Shown here one piece after another: positions 29,767 through 38,284 of a stretch of 38,411 nucleotides of DNA. The translations under genes were made by a program, and so were the position numbers. The stretch lies in IMG/VR virus record IMGVR_UViG_3300046524_000267, positions 1 through 38,411 of that record; one strand, 5' to 3'. The stretch is from a virus. Within the stretch, counting starts at the first letter, position 1. Every line of letters begins with the position of its first letter. Below the pieces are notes generated by a model, which was not told the origin of the DNA, ran no database searches, and worked only from the letters and a program-made list of their open reading frames with translations.

Positions 29767-31232
29767 AGCTATCGCTGATCCTTCAGGCGATCGACCGGTG
29801 GAGCAAGCCGACCGAGCACGCCACCAAGGCCACCACCGGCTTGAATCGGGCGGTCGAGACGCTCGGCCGCACGTCGAACCGCTCGCGCCAGGGCGTGTCG
29901 CGCTTCTTCGGCGATGCGCAGCGCGGAGAGCGCACCGGGCAACGCTTGGGTGCAACGCTCAAGCAGGTCGCGTCGGCCGGCTTCGAACGGTTGCGGGTGG
30001 CCGCTGGTCGAGCTGGCAAGGCAATGAAGGAGTTCGGCGACAAGTCGGCGTCGTGGCTCGTCGGCAAAGCCGGCGGCCTGCTTGGCGGGCTCGTCACTGG
30101 CGGCATTGCGGCGGGCATCGGCGGCATCGTCGCGTTTGGCTACAAAGTGGTCACGGCCGGTCTGATGTTCGAGAAGTTCAGGACGCAGCTTACCGGCTTG
30201 ATGGGCTCCGTCGCCGCCGGCGATAAGGCAATGGCCTGGGTCACCGATTTTGCGCGCACCACGCCCTATGAGATCGACCAGGTCATGCAGGCGTTCGTCC
30301 AGCTCAAGGCGTACGGGATCGACCCGGCCGACGGCTCGCTGAAGACGCTGGGCGATACCGCTGCAGGCATGGGCAAGGATCTGATGCAGGCAGTCGAGAT
30401 GATCGCCGACGCGCAGACCGGGGAGTTCGAGCGCCTGAAGGAATTCGGGGTAAAGGCCTCGCAAAAGGGCGACCAGGTCACCTTCTCGTTCATGAAGAAC
30501 GGCAAGACGATGACCAAACTGGCAAAGAAGAACGGCGCCGACATCACCAAGGCCCTCTACGGGATCTTCAACGACCGCTTCGCAGGTGGAATGGACCGCC
30601 TGTCGGCGACGACCGCCGGAAAATGGTCGAACGTCATGGATCGCCTGACTATCAGCGCGAAGCGGGTGTGGGAGGCCGGCATCGGCTCCGCCGTCAACAC
30701 CCAGCTGGACCGATTGAGCGCGTGGATCGACAAAGCCGAGGCCAACGGCACCCTCAAAAAATGGGCGACGGAAACGGGCGCTGCCGTCGGGGGCCTGATC
30801 AAGCAACTCGCCAGCGCCGACTGGAAGCGATTTGCCGGCGATGTCAGCACGCTCGCCGGCGCCTTCCGAACGTTGGCGGAGTGGTCCGCAAAAGCGACCC
30901 GCGTTGCCAGCACTGGCAACGTTTGGGACATTCCGGTGAAGAAGCCGACCAGGGCGCCTGGCCCCTGGGACGCATGGGAGATGATGGACCCTTGGGGCGC
31001 CAAGGCAGGCCAGGCGCGTGATGCGGTGCGCGGGATGCTGTTCGGCCGGCCGAAGGCGACACCGGCGCCGCCGCCTCCAGCCGGCGGTTTAAAGAAGAGC
31101 AGCTACGATGGCGGGGGCGGAACCGTCCGTGTCGAGCTGTTGTTGCCCGAAGGCGTCAAAGCACGCACGCGCGGCATGATTGGCAACGGGATTCAGCTCA
31201 ACACAGGCCGCGCTATGAGCAGCGTCGCATGA
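29763..31232 (+). CDS. Tape measure protein, Mu gp42-like
   Basis: The 489-residue product opens MKLSLILQAIDRWSKPTEHA, has a glycine-rich hydrophobic region (about 95-125) and a tape-measure domain MFEKFRTQLTGLMGSVAAGD then FARTTPYEIDQVMQAFVQLK. It sets tail length and is ejected with DNA. It is short for a tape measure, so the tail should also be short. The ATG overlaps the stop of the chaperone extension. Confidence 0.92.
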   Translation: MKLSLILQAIDRWSKPTEHATKATTGLNRAVETLGRTSNRSRQGVSRFFGDAQRGERTGQRLGATLKQVASAGFERLRVAAGRAGKAMKEFGDKSASWLVGKAGGLLGGLVTGGIAAGIGGIVAFGYKVVTAGLMFEKFRTQLTGLMGSVAAGDKAMAWVTDFARTTPYEIDQVMQAFVQLKAYGIDPADGSLKTLGDTAAGMGKDLMQAVEMIADAQTGEFERLKEFGVKASQKGDQVTFSFMKNGKTMTKLAKKNGADITKALYGIFNDRFAGGMDRLSATTAGKWSNVMDRLTISAKRVWEAGIGSAVNTQLDRLSAWIDKAEANGTLKKWATETGAAVGGLIKQLASADWKRFAGDVSTLAGAFRTLAEWSAKATRVASTGNVWDIPVKKPTRAPGPWDAWEMMDPWGAKAGQARDAVRGMLFGRPKATPAPPPPAGGLKKSSYDGGGGTVRVELLLPEGVKARTRGMIGNGIQLNTGRAMSSVA

Positions 31233-32446
31233 CCGCGCCGGCTGGTTTCCAGAAGGGCACGTTCCGCGGCCTCGCCTTCGTCACCGAGGGTCAGCAGGCC
31301 AACGGCGGGCGTCGTCTGGTCGTGCATGAGTTTCCCCAATCGGAGGATCACGTCGTCGAGGAGCTGGGCCGCAAGGCGAAGCGGTTCTCGCTCGATCTCC
31401 ACATTCGCGGGGCTGACTTCATCGATCGCGCCAACGCCTTCGAAGACGCGCTCGACGCGCCCGGTGACGGCATGCTGGTTCACCCATGGCGCGGCACGAT
31501 GCGCGTTTCGGTCGACGATTACTCGCGCACCGATTCGTCCAGCGACGGTGGGATCACAACGTTCTCGGTACAGTTCGTCAAAAGCGGCCTGCCCGCATCG
31601 CCCGCACCGTCGACCGACACCGCCGCAGTCGCCACCGGCGTTGCCGCCACGACGATCGCCGGCGCGCCAGCAGCTTTCGCCAGCGGGTTCAACGTCGTCG
31701 GCGCGACGGCCTTCGTCGAAGGTGCCGCGAACGACCTGATCGCCAAGCTAGGCGACGCGACTGCGATTCAGGCCGGCTTGCTCGGTGGCGCCGGCCCCGC
31801 GCTACGCACTTTCCAGGACTATGCCGCCAGGCTCGGCGCCGGCGAGCTCGTGCGTGACGCTGCTGGCCTCGGTCTGGCGATCGTCAACCTGGTCGGTGCG
31901 GTCTCCGCACTGGGCGAGAGCGCGCCCGGCCGGATCGAGGCGTTGCGCTCGTTGCTCGGCTTCGGCGACGACTTCGACCCGATCCCCGGCGACACGCCAG
32001 CGCGAAACCTGCAGGCATCGAACGAAGCTGCGTTCGTTCAGCTGGTCAACGTGTCGGCCGCAAGCGAGCTGATCGCCGCGATCGCCGCCACCCCGTTCGG
32101 TTCCTATGACGATGCGATCGCGCTGCGCGATGGCGTCGCCGATCAGCTCTCGGCGCTGTCGCTGCGGCAGGCGGACGTCGCCGACGATACGGGGTCGGAA
32201 GCGTTCGACGCTTTGCGCCGCGCAATGATCGCCGACGTCGCGGCTCGCGCGGGCACGCTAGCCAGGCTGCAGAGCTATACGCCGGCGACGACCGAACCCG
32301 CGTTGACGATCGCGTATCGCCTCTATGGCGACGCCAATCGCGATCTGGAGATCGTCGACCGCAATCGCATCGATCACCCCGGCTTCGTTCAGGGCGGCGT
32401 GGCGCTGCATGTGCTCACGCCATCGATCCAGGTGGCCAATGGTTGA
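31229..32446 (+). CDS. N: Mu gpN-like DNA circulation / baseplate protein
   Basis: The 405-residue product starts with GTFRGLAFVTEGQQANGGRR followed by LVVHEFPQSEDHVVEELGRK and SLDLHIRGADF, the DNA circulation N-terminal domain of Mu N. The rest is helical with Ala-rich segments and a C-terminal part RIDHPGFVQGGVALHV. N is part of the central baseplate. It overlaps tape measure by four bases and P by eight. Confidence 0.92.
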   Translation: MTAPAGFQKGTFRGLAFVTEGQQANGGRRLVVHEFPQSEDHVVEELGRKAKRFSLDLHIRGADFIDRANAFEDALDAPGDGMLVHPWRGTMRVSVDDYSRTDSSSDGGITTFSVQFVKSGLPASPAPSTDTAAVATGVAATTIAGAPAAFASGFNVVGATAFVEGAANDLIAKLGDATAIQAGLLGGAGPALRTFQDYAARLGAGELVRDAAGLGLAIVNLVGAVSALGESAPGRIEALRSLLGFGDDFDPIPGDTPARNLQASNEAAFVQLVNVSAASELIAAIAATPFGSYDDAIALRDGVADQLSALSLRQADVADDTGSEAFDALRRAMIADVAARAGTLARLQSYTPATTEPALTIAYRLYGDANRDLEIVDRNRIDHPGFVQGGVALHVLTPSIQVANG

Positions 32447-33506
32447 CGCCCGCGCAGAGGCCGACAAGCTTGCCGAGCAAGTCGCGCTGCGCGTCGGCGG
32501 CCAACTCTACGACGTCTGGACCTCGATCACGATCTCGCGGTCGCTGGATAGCCTCGCGGGCACCTTCGAATTCCAGCTGGCCAACCGCCTGCGCGACCAG
32601 GACGCGCCGCTTTCAATTAAAGCGGGCGATCGCTGCCAAGTGATGATCGGGGGCGAAGTCGCCATGGATGGGTGGGTCGATCGCAAAGGCCCCACGCGCT
32701 CGGACAGCGACGCCGGCATTTCGATCTCAGGCCGCGACCGCACCGGTGACCTCGCCGATTGCTCGGCGATCGCCAAGCCCGGCAGCTGGGCCAACATGTC
32801 GATCGAGGCCATCGCCAACGAGCTGACCAAGCCGTTCGGCATCAAGGTCACGGCGAAAACGTCGACTGGCGGTCGCATCCCCAAATTCGCCTTGCAGCCG
32901 AGCGAAACGGTGCAGGCCGCAATCGAGCGCCTGCTGCGCTTCCGCGGCTTGCTGATGCAGCCGACCGCCACCGGCGATTTGGAGATCATTACGCCTGAGA
33001 CGGGCGCTCCGGCGGCAACGCTTGCGATCGGGGTGAACATCAAATCGATCGAGGCCACACACGACCACAGCGAACGCTTCAGCGACTATCTGGTAAAAGG
33101 CCAGTCCGCCGGCGACGACAAGAAGCACGGCAAGACGGTGTCGCAGGTCAAGGGCGAGGCCAAGGATAGCGCGATTAAGCGATATCGGCCGCTGATGGTC
33201 GTTGCCGAGGATCAGGTCGACGGCGCCAGCGCCGCTTCGCGGGCGAAGTTCGAAGCAGGTGTGCGCGCGGGCAAGGGCGTCTCGGCCGAGATCGTCGTGT
33301 TAGGCTGGCGTGTCACCGCTGGCGGCAAGCTGTGGCGGCCGAACGTGCCGGTCACGGTGAAGGCGCCGGCCGAGGACCTGCCCGGCAACGCGATGATTAT
33401 CACTGCCGCGACCCTGTCGAAAGACGACCAGGGCACGTTGGCGCAGCTTACGGTCATGCCACCCGGCGCTTGGGCGCAACTGGCCGATAAGGGGGCACTC
33501 AAATGA
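32439..33506 (+). CDS. P: Baseplate hub, Mu gpP-like (gp44)
   Basis: The 355-residue product has VALRVGGQLYDVWTSITISR followed by SLDSLAGTFEFQLANRLRDQ and ISISGRDRTGDLADCSAIAK, the pattern of Mu gp44/T4 gp27-like hubs; the C-terminal part carries WRPNVPVTVKAPAEDLPGNA. It forms the ring that carries the spike. The ATG at 32439 lies inside the end of N; the ORF upstream of it is a shadow. Confidence 0.93.
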   Translation: MVDARAEADKLAEQVALRVGGQLYDVWTSITISRSLDSLAGTFEFQLANRLRDQDAPLSIKAGDRCQVMIGGEVAMDGWVDRKGPTRSDSDAGISISGRDRTGDLADCSAIAKPGSWANMSIEAIANELTKPFGIKVTAKTSTGGRIPKFALQPSETVQAAIERLLRFRGLLMQPTATGDLEIITPETGAPAATLAIGVNIKSIEATHDHSERFSDYLVKGQSAGDDKKHGKTVSQVKGEAKDSAIKRYRPLMVVAEDQVDGASAASRAKFEAGVRAGKGVSAEIVVLGWRVTAGGKLWRPNVPVTVKAPAEDLPGNAMIITAATLSKDDQGTLAQLTVMPPGAWAQLADKGALK

Positions 33507-34111
33507 GCGATGCATCCACGCGCGCAATGGCTGCTCGCATCCAAGCGACCGTGCGTCGATGCGTCGTCGCCGGCGTCGACGACGACAAGAGCTGCCAGGC
33601 GCTCCAGATTGAACTGCTTGCCGACGAGACGCTCGACGAGGTCGAGCATTTCCAGCCCTACGGCTTTACGGCGCGCCCCTTTGCCGGTGCCGAAGCGGTG
33701 GCGCTCGGCGTGGGCGGCCTGCGCAGCCACACCATCGTGCTGGGCGTCGGCGATCGCCGATATCGGCTCACGTCGCTCCAGGAGGGCGAGGTCGCGATGC
33801 ATGACGACCAGGGCCAGGTCGTACATCTGACCCGCGATGGCATCCGCATCTCCAGCAGCAAGGGGATCACGATCGAGACCGAGGGCGACATGTCGCTGTC
33901 GGCCGACGGGGATCTGTCGCTGTCGGCCGATGGCAATCTGTCGATCGACTGCGCAGATTTCACCGTCTCGGCATCCGGCGCCGCCGAGCTGGGCAGCGAC
34001 GACGTCAAGATCGGCAACGGCGCCACCCTGGACGCCGCGCGTAGGACCGACGCGATCAACGACGCGGATGACAAGATTTCGGGGGGATCGAGCAAGGTGA
34101 AGATCGCATGA
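33503..34111 (+). CDS. Baseplate spike, Mu gp45-like
   Basis: The 202-residue product has an OB-type N-terminal domain (EVEHFQPYGFTARPFAGAEA then GLRSHTIVLGVGD) and a repeated beta part GDMSLSADGDLSLSADGNLS that builds a triple-stranded helix. This is the Mu gp45/P2 V-like spike that pierces the outer membrane. The iron-binding HxH seen at the tip of Mu gp45 is not visible, so the tip may be different. It overlaps P by four bases. Confidence 0.88.
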   Translation: MSDASTRAMAARIQATVRRCVVAGVDDDKSCQALQIELLADETLDEVEHFQPYGFTARPFAGAEAVALGVGGLRSHTIVLGVGDRRYRLTSLQEGEVAMHDDQGQVVHLTRDGIRISSSKGITIETEGDMSLSADGDLSLSADGNLSIDCADFTVSASGAAELGSDDVKIGNGATLDAARRTDAINDADDKISGGSSKVKIA

Positions 34112-34392
34112 CGACGGGGCTATCGCGAAATCGCCGCTGGCTGCGCCGCGAGCTCGATCCGTTGGGCGTCGACCGGATCATGCGGGAAGTTGGGTTCTCC
34201 GCAACCGCCGATCGCCCCACTGAAGGGCATGCCATGGTCGACCGTGGCGGCAACATGCGCCGCGTCCATGCCGTCTACCCCGATGGCTGGCGCGTGACTC
34301 TGACCATCAAAAAGAGCGGCGAGGGCTCGCTCAGCTGGGTGAAGAAGGTCTGCACGGTGCGCGTGACCTGTCGGCCGGAGAACGCCGCATGA
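34108..34392 (+). CDS. Hypothetical protein between gp45 and gp46, 94 aa
   Basis: The product starts MTTGLSRNRRWLRRELDPLG and has GHAMVDRGGNMRRVHAVYPD followed by GWRVTLTIKKSGEGSLSWVK, a small basic beta-type protein of unknown function. There is no signal or membrane segment. It overlaps both baseplate genes by four bases. Insertions of small genes here occur in some Mu-like phages; I do not recognise this one. Confidence 0.6.
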   Translation: MTTGLSRNRRWLRRELDPLGVDRIMREVGFSATADRPTEGHAMVDRGGNMRRVHAVYPDGWRVTLTIKKSGEGSLSWVKKVCTVRVTCRPENAA

Positions 34393-34874
34393 CAGATATC
34401 GCCCTCGTCTACCGCCAGTCGACCGCGTCGGCCGACCTCGCCATGTCAGCCGGCAGCCTATTGACCGACGACGGCCTCGAAACGGCTATGATCGTGTCGC
34501 TGTTCACCGATCGCCGGGCGCGCGCCGACGATCCTCTGCCCTACCCCGGCGCCGATCGCCGCGGGTGGTGGGGCGACGTCGCCAACGACGACGACGCTGA
34601 CGAGATCGGGTCGCGGCTATGGCTGCTTGAGCGCGAGAAGATGACCGTCGCCGTGGCGACGCGCGCCCGGGACTATGTTGTCGAGGCGCTGAGCTGGATG
34701 ATCACCGACCAGGTCGTTCATAGCGTCGATGTGGAGACGGCGATCGTGCCGATCTCGGCCCAACACCCGCTCGGGGCATTGGCGATCGGAGTGACGCTGG
34801 TCCGCCCCGACGGCCCCGCACGCGAGCGCTACGACTTCATCTGGTCCGCCACTGAAAGGAACCTCGCAGCGTGA
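34389..34874 (+). CDS. Baseplate wedge, Mu gp46-like
   Basis: The 161-residue product contains LLTDDGLETAMIVSLFTDRR followed by ARADDPLPYPGADRRGWWGD and GSRLWLLEREKMT, the signature of the GP46 family (T4 gp25-like part of the wedge). The C-terminal half is a beta domain ending in the phrase RERYDFIWSATERN. It precedes the gp47-like gene as in Mu and overlaps it by four bases. Confidence 0.93.
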   Translation: MTDIALVYRQSTASADLAMSAGSLLTDDGLETAMIVSLFTDRRARADDPLPYPGADRRGWWGDVANDDDADEIGSRLWLLEREKMTVAVATRARDYVVEALSWMITDQVVHSVDVETAIVPISAQHPLGALAIGVTLVRPDGPARERYDFIWSATERNLAA

Positions 34875-35917
34875 CTTTCGCGCGTCCGACCAAGTCCGAG
34901 ATCATCGCCCGCTGTGAAGCCGATATGGGCCAGCTTCCGGGAGCCGACGCGCGCCTGCGCCGCAGCCCGCTCAGCGTCCTCGCCAGGACGATCGCGGGCG
35001 CTTCACATGGCCTGCATGGCCGCCTCGACACGTTGTCGCACTTTCTGCCCGACGACCCAAAAACGATGTGGCTGGCACGCTGGGCGGCCATCTTCGGGCT
35101 GACGCGCAAGGCCGCGTCGGCCGCGATCGGCACCGTTACCGCTTCTGGCACCAACGGCACCAATATCCCGATCGGCACCGCGTTAGTGCGCGCTGATGGC
35201 GGCCGCTATCTAGTCACCGCTGCTGCGACGATAGCCGGCGGCACCGCAGCGCTTTCGGTGTCGGCCGAGGGCGCCGGTCTGGCGGGCACCATGGAGGCCG
35301 GCCAATCGCTAACGTTCCAGTCGCCTATCGCCGGCGTCCAGGCGATCGCAACGGTCGCAGCTGGCGGGATCGTCGGCGGTGCGGACGAAGAGAGTGACGA
35401 CGATCTGCGCACGCGCTTGCTGCTCCGCATCCGCAACCCGGTTCGGGGCGGGGCCGCGAGCGATTATGTCCAATGGGCGACGGACGTTGCTGAGGTGACC
35501 CGCGCCTGGGTCTATGAGAATTGGAACGGCCTCGGGACGGTGAAGGTGCTGTTCGTCATGGACGGCCGCGACGACATCATTCCCGAGTCGGGCGATGTCG
35601 CGGTCGTGGCGTCCTATATCGCCGAGCGACGCCCAGTGTGCGCCGACGTTACCGTCGCTGCGCCGACCGCCGACGCGCTCAACTTCAATATCACGCTGAC
35701 ACCCGCCAGTGACGGCGTGAAAGCGGCCGTGGAGGCAGAACTACGCGACTTGCTCTCGCGCGAGGCAGAGCCGGGAGGCACGCTGTTGCTGAGCCATATG
35801 CAGGAAGCGATATCGATCGCGGCCGGCGAAACTGACCACGTGTTGAACTCGCCGACCGCGAACCAAACCGCGGCGGCCGGTCATATTCACACCCTCGGCA
35901 CGATCACCTGGGCCTAG
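34871..35917 (+). CDS. Baseplate J-like protein, Mu gp47
   Basis: The 348-residue product (GTG start) matches gp47/baseplate J: TKSEIIARCEADMGQLPGAD opening, WLARWAAIFGLTRKAASAAI, a GTV/GTNGTNIPIGTALVRADG beta part, then DDDLRTRLLLRIRNPVRGGA and DYVQWATDVAEVTRAWVYEN. It forms the wedge arms with gp46 and gp48. Overlaps gp46-like gene by four bases and ends one base before the next start. Confidence 0.94.
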   Translation: MTFARPTKSEIIARCEADMGQLPGADARLRRSPLSVLARTIAGASHGLHGRLDTLSHFLPDDPKTMWLARWAAIFGLTRKAASAAIGTVTASGTNGTNIPIGTALVRADGGRYLVTAAATIAGGTAALSVSAEGAGLAGTMEAGQSLTFQSPIAGVQAIATVAAGGIVGGADEESDDDLRTRLLLRIRNPVRGGAASDYVQWATDVAEVTRAWVYENWNGLGTVKVLFVMDGRDDIIPESGDVAVVASYIAERRPVCADVTVAAPTADALNFNITLTPASDGVKAAVEAELRDLLSREAEPGGTLLLSHMQEAISIAAGETDHVLNSPTANQTAAAGHIHTLGTITWA

Positions 35918-35918
35918 C

Positions 35919-36518
35919 ATGTACTCGGCCGACGCCTATGCCCTGCAGCTCCAGCAGCACCTCCCGACCGGTGCAGCATGGCCGCGCGACCGAGCGGCGC
36001 TGCTGACCCTGCTGATGGGCGCCAGCGCGCAGGAATTCGCCCGTTTCGACGAGCGCACGGTTCAATTCGAGCAAGAGTTCGACCCCCGCTCCGCCTATGA
36101 GTTGCTGCCCGATTGGGAGCGCCTGCTCGGCCTTCCCGACCCCTGCACCGCAGCGGCCACCAGCATCGCCGCCCGCCAGTCAGCGTGCTGGCGCAAGCTC
36201 GCCTTTCAGGCAGGGCAAACGCCCGAGTTCTACACCGCGCTGGCCGCGTCGATCGGTTACGATATCGTGATCCATGAATTCGACCCGGACGTCGACGATT
36301 ACGACGGCTCGCTGACCAGCCAGATCACCGGCGGCCGATATCGCTACGTCTGGCGCGTCGAGGTGCTCAACGCCGGCGATTATTCCGTTTTCCGCTTCGG
36401 CGACCCATTTGGCGGCCGCTTCGCCGAGGGCGGCGGCGGCGCCGTCGACCTGGAGTGCGTTCTGAACGCCGCCAAGCCCGCCCACACTCACGTCATTTTT
36501 TCATATCCGGAGGCCTAG
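35919..36518 (+). CDS. Mu gp48-like tail protein (DUF2313)
   Basis: The 199-residue product has QQHLPTGAAWPRDRAALLTL, then FDPRSAYELLPDWERLLGLP and a C-terminal VLNAAKPAHTHVIFSY, the complete DUF2313/YmfQ signature. It closes the baseplate wedge and connects to fibres. It is the last gene of the conserved tail cluster and is followed directly by a fibre-like gene. Confidence 0.92.
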   Translation: MYSADAYALQLQQHLPTGAAWPRDRAALLTLLMGASAQEFARFDERTVQFEQEFDPRSAYELLPDWERLLGLPDPCTAAATSIAARQSACWRKLAFQAGQTPEFYTALAASIGYDIVIHEFDPDVDDYDGSLTSQITGGRYRYVWRVEVLNAGDYSVFRFGDPFGGRFAEGGGGAVDLECVLNAAKPAHTHVIFSYPEA

Positions 36519-37043
36519 ATGCGCGATTTCACTGGAGTGTCGGGAGCGTCCGGCGGCGATGCGAAGGTCGCGCCCGCGCCGGCGACGCAATGGACGCCGG
36601 CTGTCGCCAACTCCTGGAAGAACGAGCTCAAGAACGTCATCCTGCACCCTAGCAGCGGCATCGGCGCTCTTAATGGCGGCGACGACACTCAGCTTGTAAC
36701 GGCGCTCCTCGCGATCATCGCGGCATCCGGGGCCGGCGTTGACGTCACGACCGGCTCCTACGAGCACACGATCTCGATCGGCGGGCTGATCCTCAAAGTT
36801 GGCAATCACCTGGGCTTCTTTGGCGAGAGTTCGCTGTACACGGCCTTCGAAACGCCTTTTCCGAACGATTGTTGGGGCGCGTTCTCCATGACCCGCAACG
36901 ACAGCGGTGGCACGACGCGTGACATATGGCCGCAGGCCCAAGGCGATCCGAACGCTGCGGGGTTCACGGTCAAGCTCAACCTCGGCGGCGGCGGCACCAC
37001 CAACAATATCGACGGCATCACCTATTTCGCCATCGGGCACTGA
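36519..37043 (+). CDS. Short tail-fibre-like protein with gp53-type C-terminal domain
   Basis: The 174-residue product starts MRDFTGVSGASGGDAKVAPA, has a linker ending WKNELKNVILHPSSGIGALN, and a C-terminal beta domain with FETPFPNDCWGAFSMTRNDS and, at the end, IDGITYFAIGH. The pattern TPFPNxC...G(F)TV...YxAIGH is seen in phage tail-fibre C-terminal (gp53-like, lectin-type) domains. At this position Mu has its fibre S; this protein is much shorter, so the long fibre at 13011 may act with it. Starts right after the gp48-like stop. Confidence 0.72.
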   Translation: MRDFTGVSGASGGDAKVAPAPATQWTPAVANSWKNELKNVILHPSSGIGALNGGDDTQLVTALLAIIAASGAGVDVTTGSYEHTISIGGLILKVGNHLGFFGESSLYTAFETPFPNDCWGAFSMTRNDSGGTTRDIWPQAQGDPNAAGFTVKLNLGGGGTTNNIDGITYFAIGH

Positions 37044-37182
37044 ATTCACCCCTCTGAAAAGAGGGGGGTCGGCGCGCGCCAACGCGCCGAGCCGCGCGGT
37101 AGGGCCGCGCACCTAGCCCGGCGCGCGCCGGGTTCGATCCCCTCACCGGACGCCCCGGCGAGGGGCTGGTTAGGTTGGATTT
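37044..37182. other. GC-rich, structured non-coding leader before com
   Basis: No gene. Hairpins follow one another: CCCCTCT-GAAA-AGAGGGG (37049-37066, GNRA loop, candidate terminator after the fibre gene), the palindrome CCCGGCGCGCGCCGGG (37118-37133), and CCCCTC...GAGGGG with an inner CCGG/CCGG stem (37139-37165). GGTTCGATCC at 37132-37141 looks like a tRNA T-loop, but a full tRNA does not fold. Probably an RNA regulatory region for com and the methyltransferase. Confidence 0.5.
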
Positions 37183-37344
37183 GTGAAGGAGTCTTTTAGG
37201 TGCGCGGGCTGCGGTGCTCTCTTGTTCAAAGCGGCGCCATCGGCGATATCCGGGCCGATCGAAATCAAGTGCCGACGCTGTCGGCAATTCAACATTCTAC
37301 GGCCTCTGAGCCCCACCAAACCGACCGCCGAGGGAGCGGCATAG
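37183..37344 (+). CDS. com: Com-like zinc-finger translational regulator, 53 aa
   Basis: A GTG at 37183 opens the frame MKESFRCAGCGALLFKAAPS, then a segment with IKCRRCRQFNILRPLSP. CxxC-x19-CxxC with ALLFKA, IEIKCxRC and a polar tail is the pattern of Mu Com, a zinc-ribbon protein that binds mRNA and allows translation of mom. The mom place is here taken by a cytosine methyltransferase starting 14 bases after the com stop, so it may control that gene. No good ribosome binding site lies at the start; the short frame is easy to miss. Confidence 0.83.
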   Translation: MKESFRCAGCGALLFKAAPSAISGPIEIKCRRCRQFNILRPLSPTKPTAEGAA

Positions 37345-37357
37345 GGGACAAAGCCTT

Positions 37358-38284
37358 GTGGACTTACGTACCAACTTCCGCCCTGAATCGGGCGATCTGT
37401 TCGGCATCTCGCTCTGCGCAGGATATGCAGGTCTCGACCTCGGGCTGCACCTCGCCGAACCCAACTATCGAACTGTGGCTTTCGTCGAGCGGGAAAGCCA
37501 CGCGGCGGCCACTCTCGTGGCGAGGATGGCGGACCAGGCCTTGGGTGACGCGCCTATCTGGGACGACCTTAGAACCTTCAATGGCCGGCCTTGGCGTGGC
37601 CGCGTTCATCTCGTCTCTGCCGGTTATCCCTGCCAACCCTTCAGCTACGCTGGCCGGCGAGGCGGTAAGGACGATCCGCGACATCTCTGGCCCGATGTCG
37701 CCCGAATCGTGGAAGAGGCGGCGCCGGAGTGGGTCTTCTGCGAGAACGTTGAAGGCCACCTGTCGTTGGGATACGCCGAGGTCGCGGCAGACCTTCGACG
37801 CATGGGCTACAACCCAAAGGCGGGCCTGTTCACGGCGCGAGAGGTCGGCGCTCGCCACCGCCGGCGCCGGCTCTTTATCCTGGCCCACTCCAACAGCGTC
37901 AGACGCCGGCTATATCCCGGACCTGTTGGTCGCGGCGGGTCGGATCGGCATAACGGGGCCGACGGACATCAGCGCGGGCAGCGGAGGACAATACTCCCTG
38001 GAGCGGTCGACACGCGTCTGGACCAAGCTCTGGCTGATGCTACGCGCGTTGGGGGTCTCGACGGAGAATCTGACGATCCCATCTTCGCTCCCGGTCCGGG
38101 TGAGCTTCAGGAGTGGGAACGGGTGCTTCTACGCCGCCCTGATCTCCAACCCGCAATTCTACGAGCTGATGATGGGATGGCCGATCGGATGGACCGCACC
38201 AGGGGCGTCGGTAACGGAGTTTCCAGCCTGGCTGCAGCGCTCGCGTGGGCGGTTCTCAAGTCTGCTCACGGAATACCAGGATGA
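37358..38284 (+). CDS. dcm: C5-cytosine DNA methyltransferase
   Basis: The 308-residue product shows the order of C5-methyltransferase motifs: I (GISLCAGYAGLDLGL, 16-30), IV with catalytic Cys92 (GYPCQPFS), VI (ENV, 129-131), VIII (ARHRRRRLF, 165-173) and X (GVGNGVSSLAAALAW near 284-298). It should protect phage DNA against restriction. The start is GTG at 37358, close behind com. The region between VIII and X is low-complexity, as in many phage enzymes, and the overlapping +1 frame reads as a plausible alternative C-terminal part. Confidence 0.93.
   Translation: MDLRTNFRPESGDLFGISLCAGYAGLDLGLHLAEPNYRTVAFVERESHAAATLVARMADQALGDAPIWDDLRTFNGRPWRGRVHLVSAGYPCQPFSYAGRRGGKDDPRHLWPDVARIVEEAAPEWVFCENVEGHLSLGYAEVAADLRRMGYNPKAGLFTAREVGARHRRRRLFILAHSNSVRRRLYPGPVGRGGSDRHNGADGHQRGQRRTILPGAVDTRLDQALADATRVGGLDGESDDPIFAPGPGELQEWERVLLRRPDLQPAILRADDGMADRMDRTRGVGNGVSSLAAALAWAVLKSAHGIPG

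Noticed and set aside
29769-30806. 345-residue minus-strand reading frame
   Set aside because: Shadow of the tape measure gene; no start signal or recognisable domain.
37070-37160. tRNA gene suggested by GGTTCGATCCCC and GCGGTAGGGC
   Set aside because: The T stem pairs only three bases, the anticodon arm needs an over-long loop and no acceptor stem matches, so I do not call a tRNA.
37358-38284. mom DNA-modification gene after com
   Set aside because: Motifs are clearly those of a C5-cytosine methyltransferase; nothing resembles Mom.
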